Shown: positions 36,240 through 44,194 of the stretch, piece by piece
Numbering within the stretch: the stretch's first letter is position 1
Layout of the letters: every line of letters starts with the position of its first letter
Source: Acidovorax sp. 69
GTDB taxonomy: Bacteria; Pseudomonadota; Gammaproteobacteria; Burkholderiales; Burkholderiaceae_C
Assembly: GCF_002797445.1 (NCBI RefSeq)
Contig: NZ_PGEP01000001.1
Location: forward strand, 3,596,501-3,660,500
Length of the DNA stretch: 64,000 nucleotides
Direction: 5' to 3'
The notes under the pieces: model-generated
Database searches by the model: none
What the model was told of the DNA's origin: nothing
The model's input: only the letters and a program-made list of their open reading frames with translations
Translations under genes and position numbers: made by a program

Positions 36240-37067
36240 ATGACGTATTGCGTCGCCATCAAACTCAATGCCGGGCTGGTTTTCCTGTCCGATTCCCGCA
36301 CCAATGCCGGTCTGGACCAGATCAGCTCGTTTCGCAAGATGATGGTCTACGAGAAGGCGGGCGACCGCTTCATGGTGCTGCTGTCGGCAGGCAATCTGTC
36401 GATTTCACAGTCGGTGCGCGAGATTTTGCAGACCGAGCAGATCAAGGATGGCGAGTCGGGCGAGGCCATCACCATCTGGAACGCCAAGAGCATGTTCGAC
36501 GCCGCCCGCGTGCTGGGCGCTGCCGTGCGCCATGTGCATGAGCGCGACGGGGCCGCCCTCAAGCGCTCGGGCGTGGACTTCAATGTGTCCATGGTGTTCG
36601 GCGGCCAGATCAAGGGCGAAGGCATGCGCCTGTTCCAGGTGTATTCGGCCGGTAATTTCATCGAGGCCACGTCGGAGACGCCCTACTTCCAGGTCGGCGA
36701 ATCCAAGTACGGCAAGCCGGTGCTCGACCGCGTGCTCACGCCCGAGACCCCCCTGGACGAGGCGGCCAAATGCGCGCTGGTGTCGATGGACAGCACGCTC
36801 AAGTCCAACCTCTCGGTCGGGCTGCCGCTGGATCTGGTGGTGTATGAGGTGGACCGTTTTGCCACCGACAAGGTGATCTGCATCGACGAGAACAACCCGT
36901 ACTTTCGGATGCTGCACGACAGCTGGGGCCAGAAGCTGCGGCAGGTGTTCGACAGCATCGAGGACCCCGCCTGGAGTGGCGGCGCCACCGAGGTGCCGAT
37001 CATGGTGAGCCCTGCGCGCAGCAAGCCGCTCAAGAAGATCACCAATCACACCGACAGGCTCATCTGA
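36240..37067 (+). CDS. Proteasome-type peptidase Anbu (ancestral beta subunit)
   Basis: A 275-residue Ntn-hydrolase of the Anbu family, a bacterial relative of proteasome beta subunits and HslV. It starts MTYCVAIKLNAGLVFLSDSR; the Thr after Met is the expected nucleophile, and SDSRTNAGLDQISSFRKM is the conserved first block. LLSAGNLSISQSV matches the beta-subunit core. Anbu usually clusters with a transglutaminase-like protein, an alpha-E protein and an ATP-grasp protein; none is here. It is followed after 74 bases by an alpha/beta hydrolase on the same strand. Substrate unknown. Confidence 0.9.
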   Translation: MTYCVAIKLNAGLVFLSDSRTNAGLDQISSFRKMMVYEKAGDRFMVLLSAGNLSISQSVREILQTEQIKDGESGEAITIWNAKSMFDAARVLGAAVRHVHERDGAALKRSGVDFNVSMVFGGQIKGEGMRLFQVYSAGNFIEATSETPYFQVGESKYGKPVLDRVLTPETPLDEAAKCALVSMDSTLKSNLSVGLPLDLVVYEVDRFATDKVICIDENNPYFRMLHDSWGQKLRQVFDSIEDPAWSGGATEVPIMVSPARSKPLKKITNHTDRLI

Positions 37068-37141
37068 GGGCTCGGGGGCCGCCATGTGGCCTCCTGGGCC
37101 TGTTTCTTCTCCCTCTTGCCCTCTGCCGGTGGTTCCCTTTC

Positions 37142-37957
37142 ATGCTCCCCATTGTTTTTTCACACGCCAACAGCTTCCCGGCTAGCACCTATCGCCTGCT
37201 CTTCAGGCACCTCAAGGCCCGTGGTTTCCAGGTCAGTGCGGTAGAAAGCTACGGCCACGACCCCCAATACCCGGTGTCGAACAACTGGCCACACCTGGTG
37301 CAGCACCTGGCAGACTTCGCCACGGTGCAGGTCGAGCGCCTGGGGCAACCGGTGTTTCTGGTCGGGCACTCGCTGGGCGGGTTTTTGAGTGTGATGGCAG
37401 CAGCCCGCCACCCCACGCTGGTGCGCGGGGTGCTGCTGATCGACTCTCCGCTCATTGGTGGCTGGAAAGCCAACGCGCTGGGCGTGGCCAAGCGCACGCA
37501 GGTGGTGGGCTCCATCTCGCCCGGCAAGGTCAGCCGCCAACGCCGCTTCAGCTGGGCCAGCAATGAAGAAGCCCTGGAGCACTTTCGCAAGAAGAAAGCC
37601 TTTGCCCGCTGGCACCCCGAAGTACTGCAGGACTACATCACCCACGGTCTAGTGGACCATGATGGCAAACGCGTGCTGGGTTTTGACCGCGCGGTGGAAA
37701 CCGCCATCTACAACACGCTGCCACACAACCTGGGGCGCCTGCTCAGCACACACCCGCTGCAATGCCCGGCGGCCTTCATCGGAGGGCGCGACTCCGACGA
37801 GATGAAGCAGGTGGGCATGGCCATGACCATGCGCATCACCGAAGGCCGCACCATGATGCTGGATGGCAGTCACCTCTTCCCCATGGAACAGCCCCTGGCC
37901 ACTGCGGCAGCCATAGAGGCATCGCTGCTCAATCTCGCTTCGCTCGCGCCCGCCTAG
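37142..37957 (+). CDS. Alpha/beta hydrolase
   Basis: A 271-residue cytoplasmic hydrolase of the alpha/beta fold. It opens LPIVFSHANSFPASTYRLLF (oxyanion-hole HAN-F-P region), with the nucleophile elbow VGHSLGGFLS near residue 77. The late His is in DGSHLFPMEQP near the C-terminus. The cap region (residues about 110-190) is basic and helical. No substrate can be assigned. It follows the Anbu gene and is probably co-transcribed with it. Confidence 0.88.
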   Translation: MLPIVFSHANSFPASTYRLLFRHLKARGFQVSAVESYGHDPQYPVSNNWPHLVQHLADFATVQVERLGQPVFLVGHSLGGFLSVMAAARHPTLVRGVLLIDSPLIGGWKANALGVAKRTQVVGSISPGKVSRQRRFSWASNEEALEHFRKKKAFARWHPEVLQDYITHGLVDHDGKRVLGFDRAVETAIYNTLPHNLGRLLSTHPLQCPAAFIGGRDSDEMKQVGMAMTMRITEGRTMMLDGSHLFPMEQPLATAAAIEASLLNLASLAPA

Positions 37958-38128
37958 GGGTGTGCCAAACCCAGGGGCATCTACGGCGGGGCTCCTATAA
38001 CACTAAAAAATGCCCCGGCGCACCCAAAAGTGCGCTGTAGATACAGCCCTCGATCAGGGCAAACAAGGGGCACGGCAGACCGGGCAATCCCCTACACTGG
38101 GAGAATTGTTACAGTGTGATACACCACC

Positions 38129-38950
38129 ATGTCTGCAAAGCCCCTGACGGCCGCGCGATTGCCTGCGCTCAGCTTCGCGCTGTTGGCCGCTTTTTTGGTC
38201 GCTACTGCGGTACGCGCCCACAATGACACGACCATTGCCATCGTCATCGCCTCGGTGCTGATGTTCGTTTGCTGCTGGGCCAGCGCCACGCATCTGCTGG
38301 GTGTCCGTGCCGCACGGTGTTTTGTGGCGATCTCTGTCAGCCTGGGCTGGTTTGCCGAACAGATGGGCTCCAGCCATGGATGGTTCTTTGGCCACTACAC
38401 CTATACCGACGTGCTGGGCCCCCGCCTGCTGGATGTACCCATCGTCATCCCCATGATGTGGTTCGCATTGACCTATGCGGGCTATGTCATCAGCAACCTG
38501 ATCGTCTGGCAATCTGCGGTGGATGGCGCACCAGGTCTTGGCAATGCCGCCATGCTGTCATTTCTGGCCGCGATGATCGTGACCGCATTTGACCTCGGCG
38601 CAGACCCCTACTTTGTATACACCCTCAAGGCCTGGATCATGGCCAAGACCGACGGCGCCTGGTTTGGTGAGACGGTGCAAGGCTTTTTTGGGTGGGTGTT
38701 CGTGGCATTTGTGATCATCTTCAGCTTTCGCCTGTGGGTCCGGCGGCAGTCCTTGTTACCCGCCAGCCCCTTCCTGCGGCGGCACGCGCTGATACCCCTG
38801 ACCATCTATGCTGCGGGCATGGTGTTTCAGATGATTTTGGGCAGCCCTGTGGAAATCCGCTCCATCGCTCCGTTTGCCATGGGCATCCCGCTGCTCTGCG
38901 CGCTGGCAGGCTTCCAACGCTGGCGCGCACCGGGTGTGGTGGCTGCATGA
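38129..38950 (+). CDS. Carotenoid biosynthesis protein, CruF-like (PF04240 type)
   Basis: A 273-residue integral membrane protein with about seven hydrophobic segments. It matches the CruF / bisanhydrobacterioruberin hydratase group: SVSLGWFAEQMGSSHGWFFG, the YTYTDVLGPRLLDVPIVIP block, and TAFDLGADPYFV with the conserved D-L-x-x-D-P. Members hydrate the psi-ends of acyclic carotenoids. No crtB, crtI or other carotenoid gene is in the window. Its stop overlaps the next start as ATGA, so it is translated together with the MpaB/Lcp-like oxygenase. Confidence 0.8.
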   Translation: MSAKPLTAARLPALSFALLAAFLVATAVRAHNDTTIAIVIASVLMFVCCWASATHLLGVRAARCFVAISVSLGWFAEQMGSSHGWFFGHYTYTDVLGPRLLDVPIVIPMMWFALTYAGYVISNLIVWQSAVDGAPGLGNAAMLSFLAAMIVTAFDLGADPYFVYTLKAWIMAKTDGAWFGETVQGFFGWVFVAFVIIFSFRLWVRRQSLLPASPFLRRHALIPLTIYAAGMVFQMILGSPVEIRSIAPFAMGIPLLCALAGFQRWRAPGVVAA

Positions 38951-40455
38951 CGACCAGCCCCCGCCGCACCTCCCTGCCAGTTGCCGACCTGGCCCCCATG
39001 CAGCACCACGCCGACCCCCTGGCGGACAACACCATCGCGCAGATCCTCGGGCCCTGGCCGGTTGGCGACGTGGCGGTCGATGCCCCGCAATGGGCGCACA
39101 TCAACACCGTGAATCTGCTGTTGGGCCAGTGGACCGACAACACCACCCTGGCCACCTGGCAGGTGGCCGAAGGCCCGGTACAGGCTGGCGAAGGCGACAA
39201 GGCCAACAAGGGCTATGTCACCGCCGAAATGGCCGAGGCACTCAACCGGTATGTGCAGACCGCCCAGGTGCTGCCGCCCTGGGCCGATGCCCGCAAGATC
39301 GAACGCGCCGAAAAGCTCTTCATGGACCATGGCGCGCTGTCGTGCATCCTGCTGTTTTGCGCCAGCCTGCCCGAGTGCTACGTGATCCCGGACTTGTCCA
39401 GCGTGCTGCACACCGCAGGACAACTGGAGCAGAACACGGAATACCGCATACGGTCCACGGCTGCCATGATCTTCCCGGTGATGATGCACGGCGGCCTGGG
39501 CCCACGGGGCGCAGGGGTAGCGCAGGTGCTCAAGGTCCGACTGATCCACGCCACCATTCGCAACCTCATCCTGCATGGCGGCCCCGAGCAGGCCATCGCG
39601 CAATGGCAATCCGGCGGCGACGGCCAGGTGGCCCCGCGCGCAGCCCCGGCCAACAGTGGCCGGTCCGTGATGTACCAGACGTTGTACGCACGGGGCTGGA
39701 ATCTCGCGGCCGAAGGCCTGCCCTGCAACCAGGAAGAACTGGCCTACACCCTGCTGACCTTTGGCTATGTGTTTTTGCGCAGCCTGCGCCGGCTGGGCAT
39801 CGGGCTGCCGCCCGGCGACGAAGAGGCCTACCTGCACGCCTGGAACGTGGTGGGCCACATTCTGGGTATCGACCGCACCCTGATGGTGGACACCATGGCG
39901 CAGGGCGCATCACTGATGGCGCTGATGCAGACCCGGGGCCGCGCCGAACCAGTGACCCCTGACCCCCGCCCTGGGCTGGGCCAAGCCCTGATGCACACCA
40001 TGGAAAAGTCACTGCCCTGGCACATCGTCAAGCCTTTCCCGCAGCTCATGACACGCTACCTGTGCGGCCGCGAGACCGCGACAGACCTGGGGCTGACCGA
40101 GCCTGTGCCCTGGCTGTCCGCCCTGCTGTTCTGGGGTGTGCTGCTGCTGGCGCGCGCCATCGACGCCTTGCTGCGCCTGGTGCTTCCGCGCTTTTCGATC
40201 GTGCGCATGCTCACCCGGGCGCTGGGCTACCACTTCATGAGCCGGGTGCTGATGAGCCAGACACGCCCCCTGCAGTTGCCCACAGAGTTGCTCAATCAGG
40301 TGGACAGCGTGGTACACGGCTGGAGCGACGATGCCCAGGCACCGGCCTGGCTCAACCGCATCGAAGACCGGCTGACCACTCGCGGCAGCTGGAGTCCGGG
40401 CCTGGCGCAGAAAGCACAGGCCGAGCGCGCCACCGAGGCGCAGCAACCCGCATAG
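38947..40455 (+). CDS. MpaB/Lcp-like oxygenase (DUF2236 family)
   Basis: A 502-residue protein related to MpaB oxygenases and latex-clearing protein, heme b enzymes of which Lcp cleaves polyisoprene double bonds. The family core is visible: ARKIERAEKLFMDHG, the heme-region KVRLIHATIRNLI (a His likely near the iron), NQEELAYTLLTFGYVFL, and AWNVVGHILGID. A hydrophobic segment (SALLFWGVLLLARAIDALL, about 395-415) could anchor it to the membrane. It has no twin-arginine or Sec signal, unlike secreted Lcp, so it probably acts inside the cell. It is coupled by ATGA to the carotenoid-type gene. Confidence 0.8.
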   Translation: MTTSPRRTSLPVADLAPMQHHADPLADNTIAQILGPWPVGDVAVDAPQWAHINTVNLLLGQWTDNTTLATWQVAEGPVQAGEGDKANKGYVTAEMAEALNRYVQTAQVLPPWADARKIERAEKLFMDHGALSCILLFCASLPECYVIPDLSSVLHTAGQLEQNTEYRIRSTAAMIFPVMMHGGLGPRGAGVAQVLKVRLIHATIRNLILHGGPEQAIAQWQSGGDGQVAPRAAPANSGRSVMYQTLYARGWNLAAEGLPCNQEELAYTLLTFGYVFLRSLRRLGIGLPPGDEEAYLHAWNVVGHILGIDRTLMVDTMAQGASLMALMQTRGRAEPVTPDPRPGLGQALMHTMEKSLPWHIVKPFPQLMTRYLCGRETATDLGLTEPVPWLSALLFWGVLLLARAIDALLRLVLPRFSIVRMLTRALGYHFMSRVLMSQTRPLQLPTELLNQVDSVVHGWSDDAQAPAWLNRIEDRLTTRGSWSPGLAQKAQAERATEAQQPA

Positions 40456-40475
40456 CCGCCGCTGCCCCCACTCCG

Positions 40476-42479
40476 ATGTACCCGCTGCTCTGCGCACTCC
40501 CCCTGATGCTGGCCCAGCTTTGGCGCGCGCATTGGAGCGTGGCAACCACCCTGCTTTGTCTGCTCGTTCCCATGGCGTTGCCTCTGGGCGCGCAAGCGGC
40601 TGCGCCCCTGGTGCTGACGCAGGACTCGCCGCAGGTGGACGCATGGCAAGCCATCACGCTCAAGGCCGACCCCACCTATCAGCTCTCGGTGCAGGACATG
40701 TTGGGCCGTCTGGACCAATTCGAGGCGCCCACCCGGCGCGGCGGCTCGCTGGGCGTCCACAAAGCGGCCATGTGGCTGCATATTCCCATCATCGCGCCCA
40801 AGGCACTGAGCACCCCCTGGGTGGTCGATGTTGGTTTCAGCTCGCTGCATGCCGAGATCTACCTGGCCAGCGGCGGCCAGGTGATCCAGCAGGTTCGTAC
40901 AAGCCAGCCTGGCCAAACGCAGCTCTCCAGCCGCACGCCCGCGATGGCGTTTGACCTGCGGGCCGGGCAGCCCTATGACCTGCTGATACGGGTGCAGGCC
41001 ACAGGGCCGCTGATCCTGCCCATCACGGTCAGCGAAATGCCCCATCAGATGCGTCAGGCCCTGGGCGAGCAAATGCTGCAGGGCCTGCTCAACGGACTGG
41101 CCTTGTGCCTGCTGGTGTACAGCCTGATCCAGTGGGTCACGCAACGCGAGCCCATGTTCGGCTTCTATGCGTTGGTGGTGCTCGGGAGCACGGGCTTTTC
41201 ACTGCAATTTTTTGGCATTGGGGCGCAGTTCCTATGGCCTGGCAATCCGTGGATGGGTCGGTACGCGGGCCTGGCGGCAGGTCTGACAGCGCTGGCCGGC
41301 TCGTTCCTTTTCCTGGGCCACACCCTGGCGGACAACACGCAAAGCAGCCGGTACGCGCGCACCATGCAAGCGGGCGCAGCGATCACGGCGGTGGTCTGTG
41401 CTGCCGTCATGCTCGGCGGGCTGAGCGTGCCCATCGCCATCGTCTACATGAGCCTGGTGGGGCCCCTGCCCTCCCTGATCAGCTTGCCGGCGGCCATCGT
41501 AAGGGTGCGACAAAAAGACGCCATCGGCACCACTCTGCTGGTGGCCTGGGTCGCCTTTGGAGTGGCTGCCGCCGTCATGGTGTGCCTGGTCCAGGGCTGG
41601 GTGCCTGCAAACTTCTGGACGCTGCACTCGTTCCAGTTCGGCGCCACGGTGGACATGCTGCTCTTCTTTCGCGTGCTGGGCCTGCGCGCAAAGGCGGTGC
41701 AAGCCAAGGCCCTGGAAGCGATAAGAGAACGCGACCTGATGCACTCGCTGGCACACACCGATCCGCTCACCGGCCTGAGCAACCGGCGGGGGCTGCAACA
41801 TGCCTTGCATGCCGCCTTGGCCCAATGTTCGCCGCAGCGGATGGTGGCGGTGTACCTCATGGATCTGGATGGTTTCAAGCCGGTCAACGACGCACATGGC
41901 CACGATGTGGGCGACGATCTGCTGGTAGCCGTGGGGCAGCGATTGCAGTCACATGTGCGGCACCAGACCGACCTGGTGGCGCGGCTTGGCGGCGATGAGT
42001 TCATCGTCATGGCCCGCGACCTGGCCACCCCCCACCAAGCGGATGAGCTGGGGCGGTCTTTGTTGCAGGCTTTTGAAAGGCCCTTCATGCTTAGCCACCT
42101 GTCCATCCGGGTGGGATTGACCATCGGCTATGCGCTGGCCCCGCTGGACAGCGACGATGCACAGCATCTGATCCGGCTTGCGGATGCGGCCATGTACGCG
42201 GGCAAGGGGGGGGCAAACACTCCATCCGCCGCAACGCGGGCGAACTGGCGCTCTCATCATGACCCACGCGCGCCCCTCCGGCCACTTGCACCTGCCGACC
42301 CTCGCTGCCCAATGGGGCCGGGCCTGCTGTCTGCTGGCGGTGGTGTGGCTGATGCTGGTCGCACTGGCCCCGCGCGCCATGGCTGCGCCTCTGGAGCTGC
42401 GCGACGACCTGCACTCCATCGATGCCTGGCCTGCCGTGTCCATGCTCGCAGATCCGTCGGGCACCCTGCTGGTAGATGA
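40476..42479 (+). CDS. 7TMR-DISM diguanylate cyclase, 3' end frameshifted as sequenced
   Basis: Signal peptide (cleavage near QAAA), 7TMR-DISMED2-like periplasmic domain about 45-180, seven-TM DISM region about 205-400, GGDEF domain about 425-580 with RLGGDEF near 504. The sequence before the motif is VRHQTDLVARLGGDEF, one residue longer than its tandem paralogue, which breaks the RxxD I-site. At 42206-42213 a run of eight G puts the ending out of frame: read in the plus-one frame it would give GKHSIRRNAGELALSS and stop at 42260-42262, overlapping the next start as ATGA. The frame as sequenced runs on to 42479 with junk-like sequence. The intended product is about 595 residues. Confidence 0.82.
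   Translation: MYPLLCALPLMLAQLWRAHWSVATTLLCLLVPMALPLGAQAAAPLVLTQDSPQVDAWQAITLKADPTYQLSVQDMLGRLDQFEAPTRRGGSLGVHKAAMWLHIPIIAPKALSTPWVVDVGFSSLHAEIYLASGGQVIQQVRTSQPGQTQLSSRTPAMAFDLRAGQPYDLLIRVQATGPLILPITVSEMPHQMRQALGEQMLQGLLNGLALCLLVYSLIQWVTQREPMFGFYALVVLGSTGFSLQFFGIGAQFLWPGNPWMGRYAGLAAGLTALAGSFLFLGHTLADNTQSSRYARTMQAGAAITAVVCAAVMLGGLSVPIAIVYMSLVGPLPSLISLPAAIVRVRQKDAIGTTLLVAWVAFGVAAAVMVCLVQGWVPANFWTLHSFQFGATVDMLLFFRVLGLRAKAVQAKALEAIRERDLMHSLAHTDPLTGLSNRRGLQHALHAALAQCSPQRMVAVYLMDLDGFKPVNDAHGHDVGDDLLVAVGQRLQSHVRHQTDLVARLGGDEFIVMARDLATPHQADELGRSLLQAFERPFMLSHLSIRVGLTIGYALAPLDSDDAQHLIRLADAAMYAGKGGANTPSAATRANWRSHHDPRAPLRPLAPADPRCPMGPGLLSAGGGVADAGRTGPARHGCASGAARRPALHRCLACRVHARRSVGHPAGR
42206..42213 (+). 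other. Run of eight G at the end of the first DISM cyclase gene (apparent frameshift point)
   Basis: Nine (or six) G would restore a family-like C-terminus and the ATGA junction at 42259-42262. The paralogue downstream has the same place coded GGCAAGCAGGGGGGGAAA. It could be a sequencing error, a mutation, or a slippage site. Confidence 0.7.
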
Positions 42480-44058
42480 CGCCCTGTCCTCACTGGCACG
42501 CTTTGAAGCGCCGCCCGGCACCAGCGGCACGCTGGGCGTTCGTTCCGAGCCGGTATGGCTGCATATTCCCCTCCAGGTGCCCGCCGCCTCTGTTGGCATC
42601 TGGGTGCTCGACATCGACTACCCCGTGCTCCAACGCATCGAGGTGTACCTCACCACCGAAGGCCATGTCACCCAGCAGGCCACACTGGGCAGCCTTCAGC
42701 CCTACACCCAGCGCCCCTTGCTCAGCCGCACCCATGCCCTGCCGCTGACCATGTTGCCCGGGCACACTTACAACCTGCTGCTGCGCGTGGAAACCCGGGG
42801 CGCGATGGTGCTGCCCATCACCCTGAACAAGCCCACCACCTGGCACAGCAAGGCGCTGAACGAGCAGATGCTGCAGGGCATCCTCACCGGACTGGCGCTG
42901 TGTCTGCTGATCTACAGCCTGGCGCAATGGATCAACCTGCGCGACATGCTGTTCATACAGTACGCACTGCTCATCGCGGGCAGCCTGCTGTTTTCGCTGC
43001 ACCTGTTTGGCCTGGGAACGCAGTACCTGTGGCGCGACATGCCCTGGGTGGAGCTGCATGCCGCCAGCCTGGCTGCACTCACGGCCACCTGCGGTTCCTT
43101 CCTCTTCATCAGCCAGGCCCTGGCAGGCGACCAGCCCCGGAGCTGGCTGCTGCGCAGCATGCGGGGGAGCGCGGTGCTGTGTGTCGTTCTCGCAGTGCTC
43201 TACGCGCTGGACCTGCTCAGCACCCGCGCCGTGACGGGTGTTGTCAGCATCCTGGGCCTGGTGCCCGCGCTCATGGGCATCCCCGGCGCAGTGGGCCGCG
43301 CGCGCCGGGCCGACCCGGTGGGTTCCACCCTGCTGCTCGCCTGGGTGCTGTACTTCATGTCCACCGCCACGGTCATCGGCGTGATCAGAGGCTGGGTGCC
43401 GGTGAACTTCTGGACGCTGCACTCGTTCCAGTTTGGCGCCACGCTGGACATGCTGCTGTTCATGCGGGTGCTGGGCCTGCGCACCAAGGCGCTGCGCCTG
43501 GAGGCGCTGGACGCCAACCGTGAGCGCGACGTGATGCGCTCGCTGGCACATACAGACCCGCTCACAGGTCTGCCCAACCGGCGTGGGCTCAATATCTCGC
43601 TGGCGTCCGCCCTTTCACGCTGCAGCGCCGAAAAAATGCTGGCGGTGTATGTGATGGACCTGGACGGGTTCAAGCCCGTCAATGACCAGCACGGCCACGA
43701 CGTTGGCGACGAATTGCTGATCGCCGTGACCCGGCGCCTGCAGGGCCATGTGCGCCAGAGTGATCTGGTCGCGCGCCTGGGGGGCGACGAATTCGTCGTG
43801 ATGGCAGGGCAACTGCACAGCCTGCAACAGGCGGATGAACTGGGTCAAAAACTGCTGGACGCCTTCCGCTCCCCGTTCTCGCTGAACAACGTGCAGGTGG
43901 AAGTGGGGCTGACCATTGGTTATGCCATCGCCCCCCACGATAGCAACGACGCCATTGGCCTGCTCAAACTGGCCGATGCCGCCATGTACAGCGGCAAGCA
44001 GGGGGGGAAATTCTGCCTGCGACGCAATACGGGGGACCTGGCGCTGTCGTCGGCCTAG
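42259..44058 (+). CDS. 7TMR-DISM diguanylate cyclase, tandem paralogue
   Basis: A 599-residue paralogue of the preceding gene: signal peptide (ALAPRAMA), DISMED2-like periplasmic domain, seven TM segments and a GGDEF domain with RLGGDEF near residue 507. The I-site RQSD is intact (VRQSDLVARLGGDEF), so this copy should be feedback-inhibited by c-di-GMP. The C-terminus LADAAMYSGKQGGKFCLRRN shows how the upstream copy should end. ATG at 42259 overlaps the presumed stop of that copy. The pair arose by tandem duplication; long stretches such as VPANFWTLHSFQFGAT / VPVNFWTLHSFQFGAT are nearly identical. Confidence 0.9.
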   Translation: MTHARPSGHLHLPTLAAQWGRACCLLAVVWLMLVALAPRAMAAPLELRDDLHSIDAWPAVSMLADPSGTLLVDDALSSLARFEAPPGTSGTLGVRSEPVWLHIPLQVPAASVGIWVLDIDYPVLQRIEVYLTTEGHVTQQATLGSLQPYTQRPLLSRTHALPLTMLPGHTYNLLLRVETRGAMVLPITLNKPTTWHSKALNEQMLQGILTGLALCLLIYSLAQWINLRDMLFIQYALLIAGSLLFSLHLFGLGTQYLWRDMPWVELHAASLAALTATCGSFLFISQALAGDQPRSWLLRSMRGSAVLCVVLAVLYALDLLSTRAVTGVVSILGLVPALMGIPGAVGRARRADPVGSTLLLAWVLYFMSTATVIGVIRGWVPVNFWTLHSFQFGATLDMLLFMRVLGLRTKALRLEALDANRERDVMRSLAHTDPLTGLPNRRGLNISLASALSRCSAEKMLAVYVMDLDGFKPVNDQHGHDVGDELLIAVTRRLQGHVRQSDLVARLGGDEFVVMAGQLHSLQQADELGQKLLDAFRSPFSLNNVQVEVGLTIGYAIAPHDSNDAIGLLKLADAAMYSGKQGGKFCLRRNTGDLALSSA

Positions 44059-44194
44059 GTATTCCCCGCGTTTGCAGGCGGGTCCGGGTCCGGGCATCGG
44101 GCCAAAAAAGGCGACGCCTGCCATTTCTCACTGGTCAAAAGGCTGCGCCTCCGCTACACCCGGATCTTCGCTTTTTTCTGGAGGATCGCTCGCC

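Noticed and set aside
37974..38016. GGGGCAT/ATGCCCC inverted repeat after the hydrolase at 37142 as a terminator
   Set aside because: Seven-bp arms with a 29-base loop and no T-run after the second arm; too weak to call.
42263..42479. Extra 70 or so C-terminal residues of the first DISM cyclase as sequenced
   Set aside because: They are coded in the wrong frame of the next gene, are Arg/Pro/Ala junk, and the paralogue ends where the other frame would stop.
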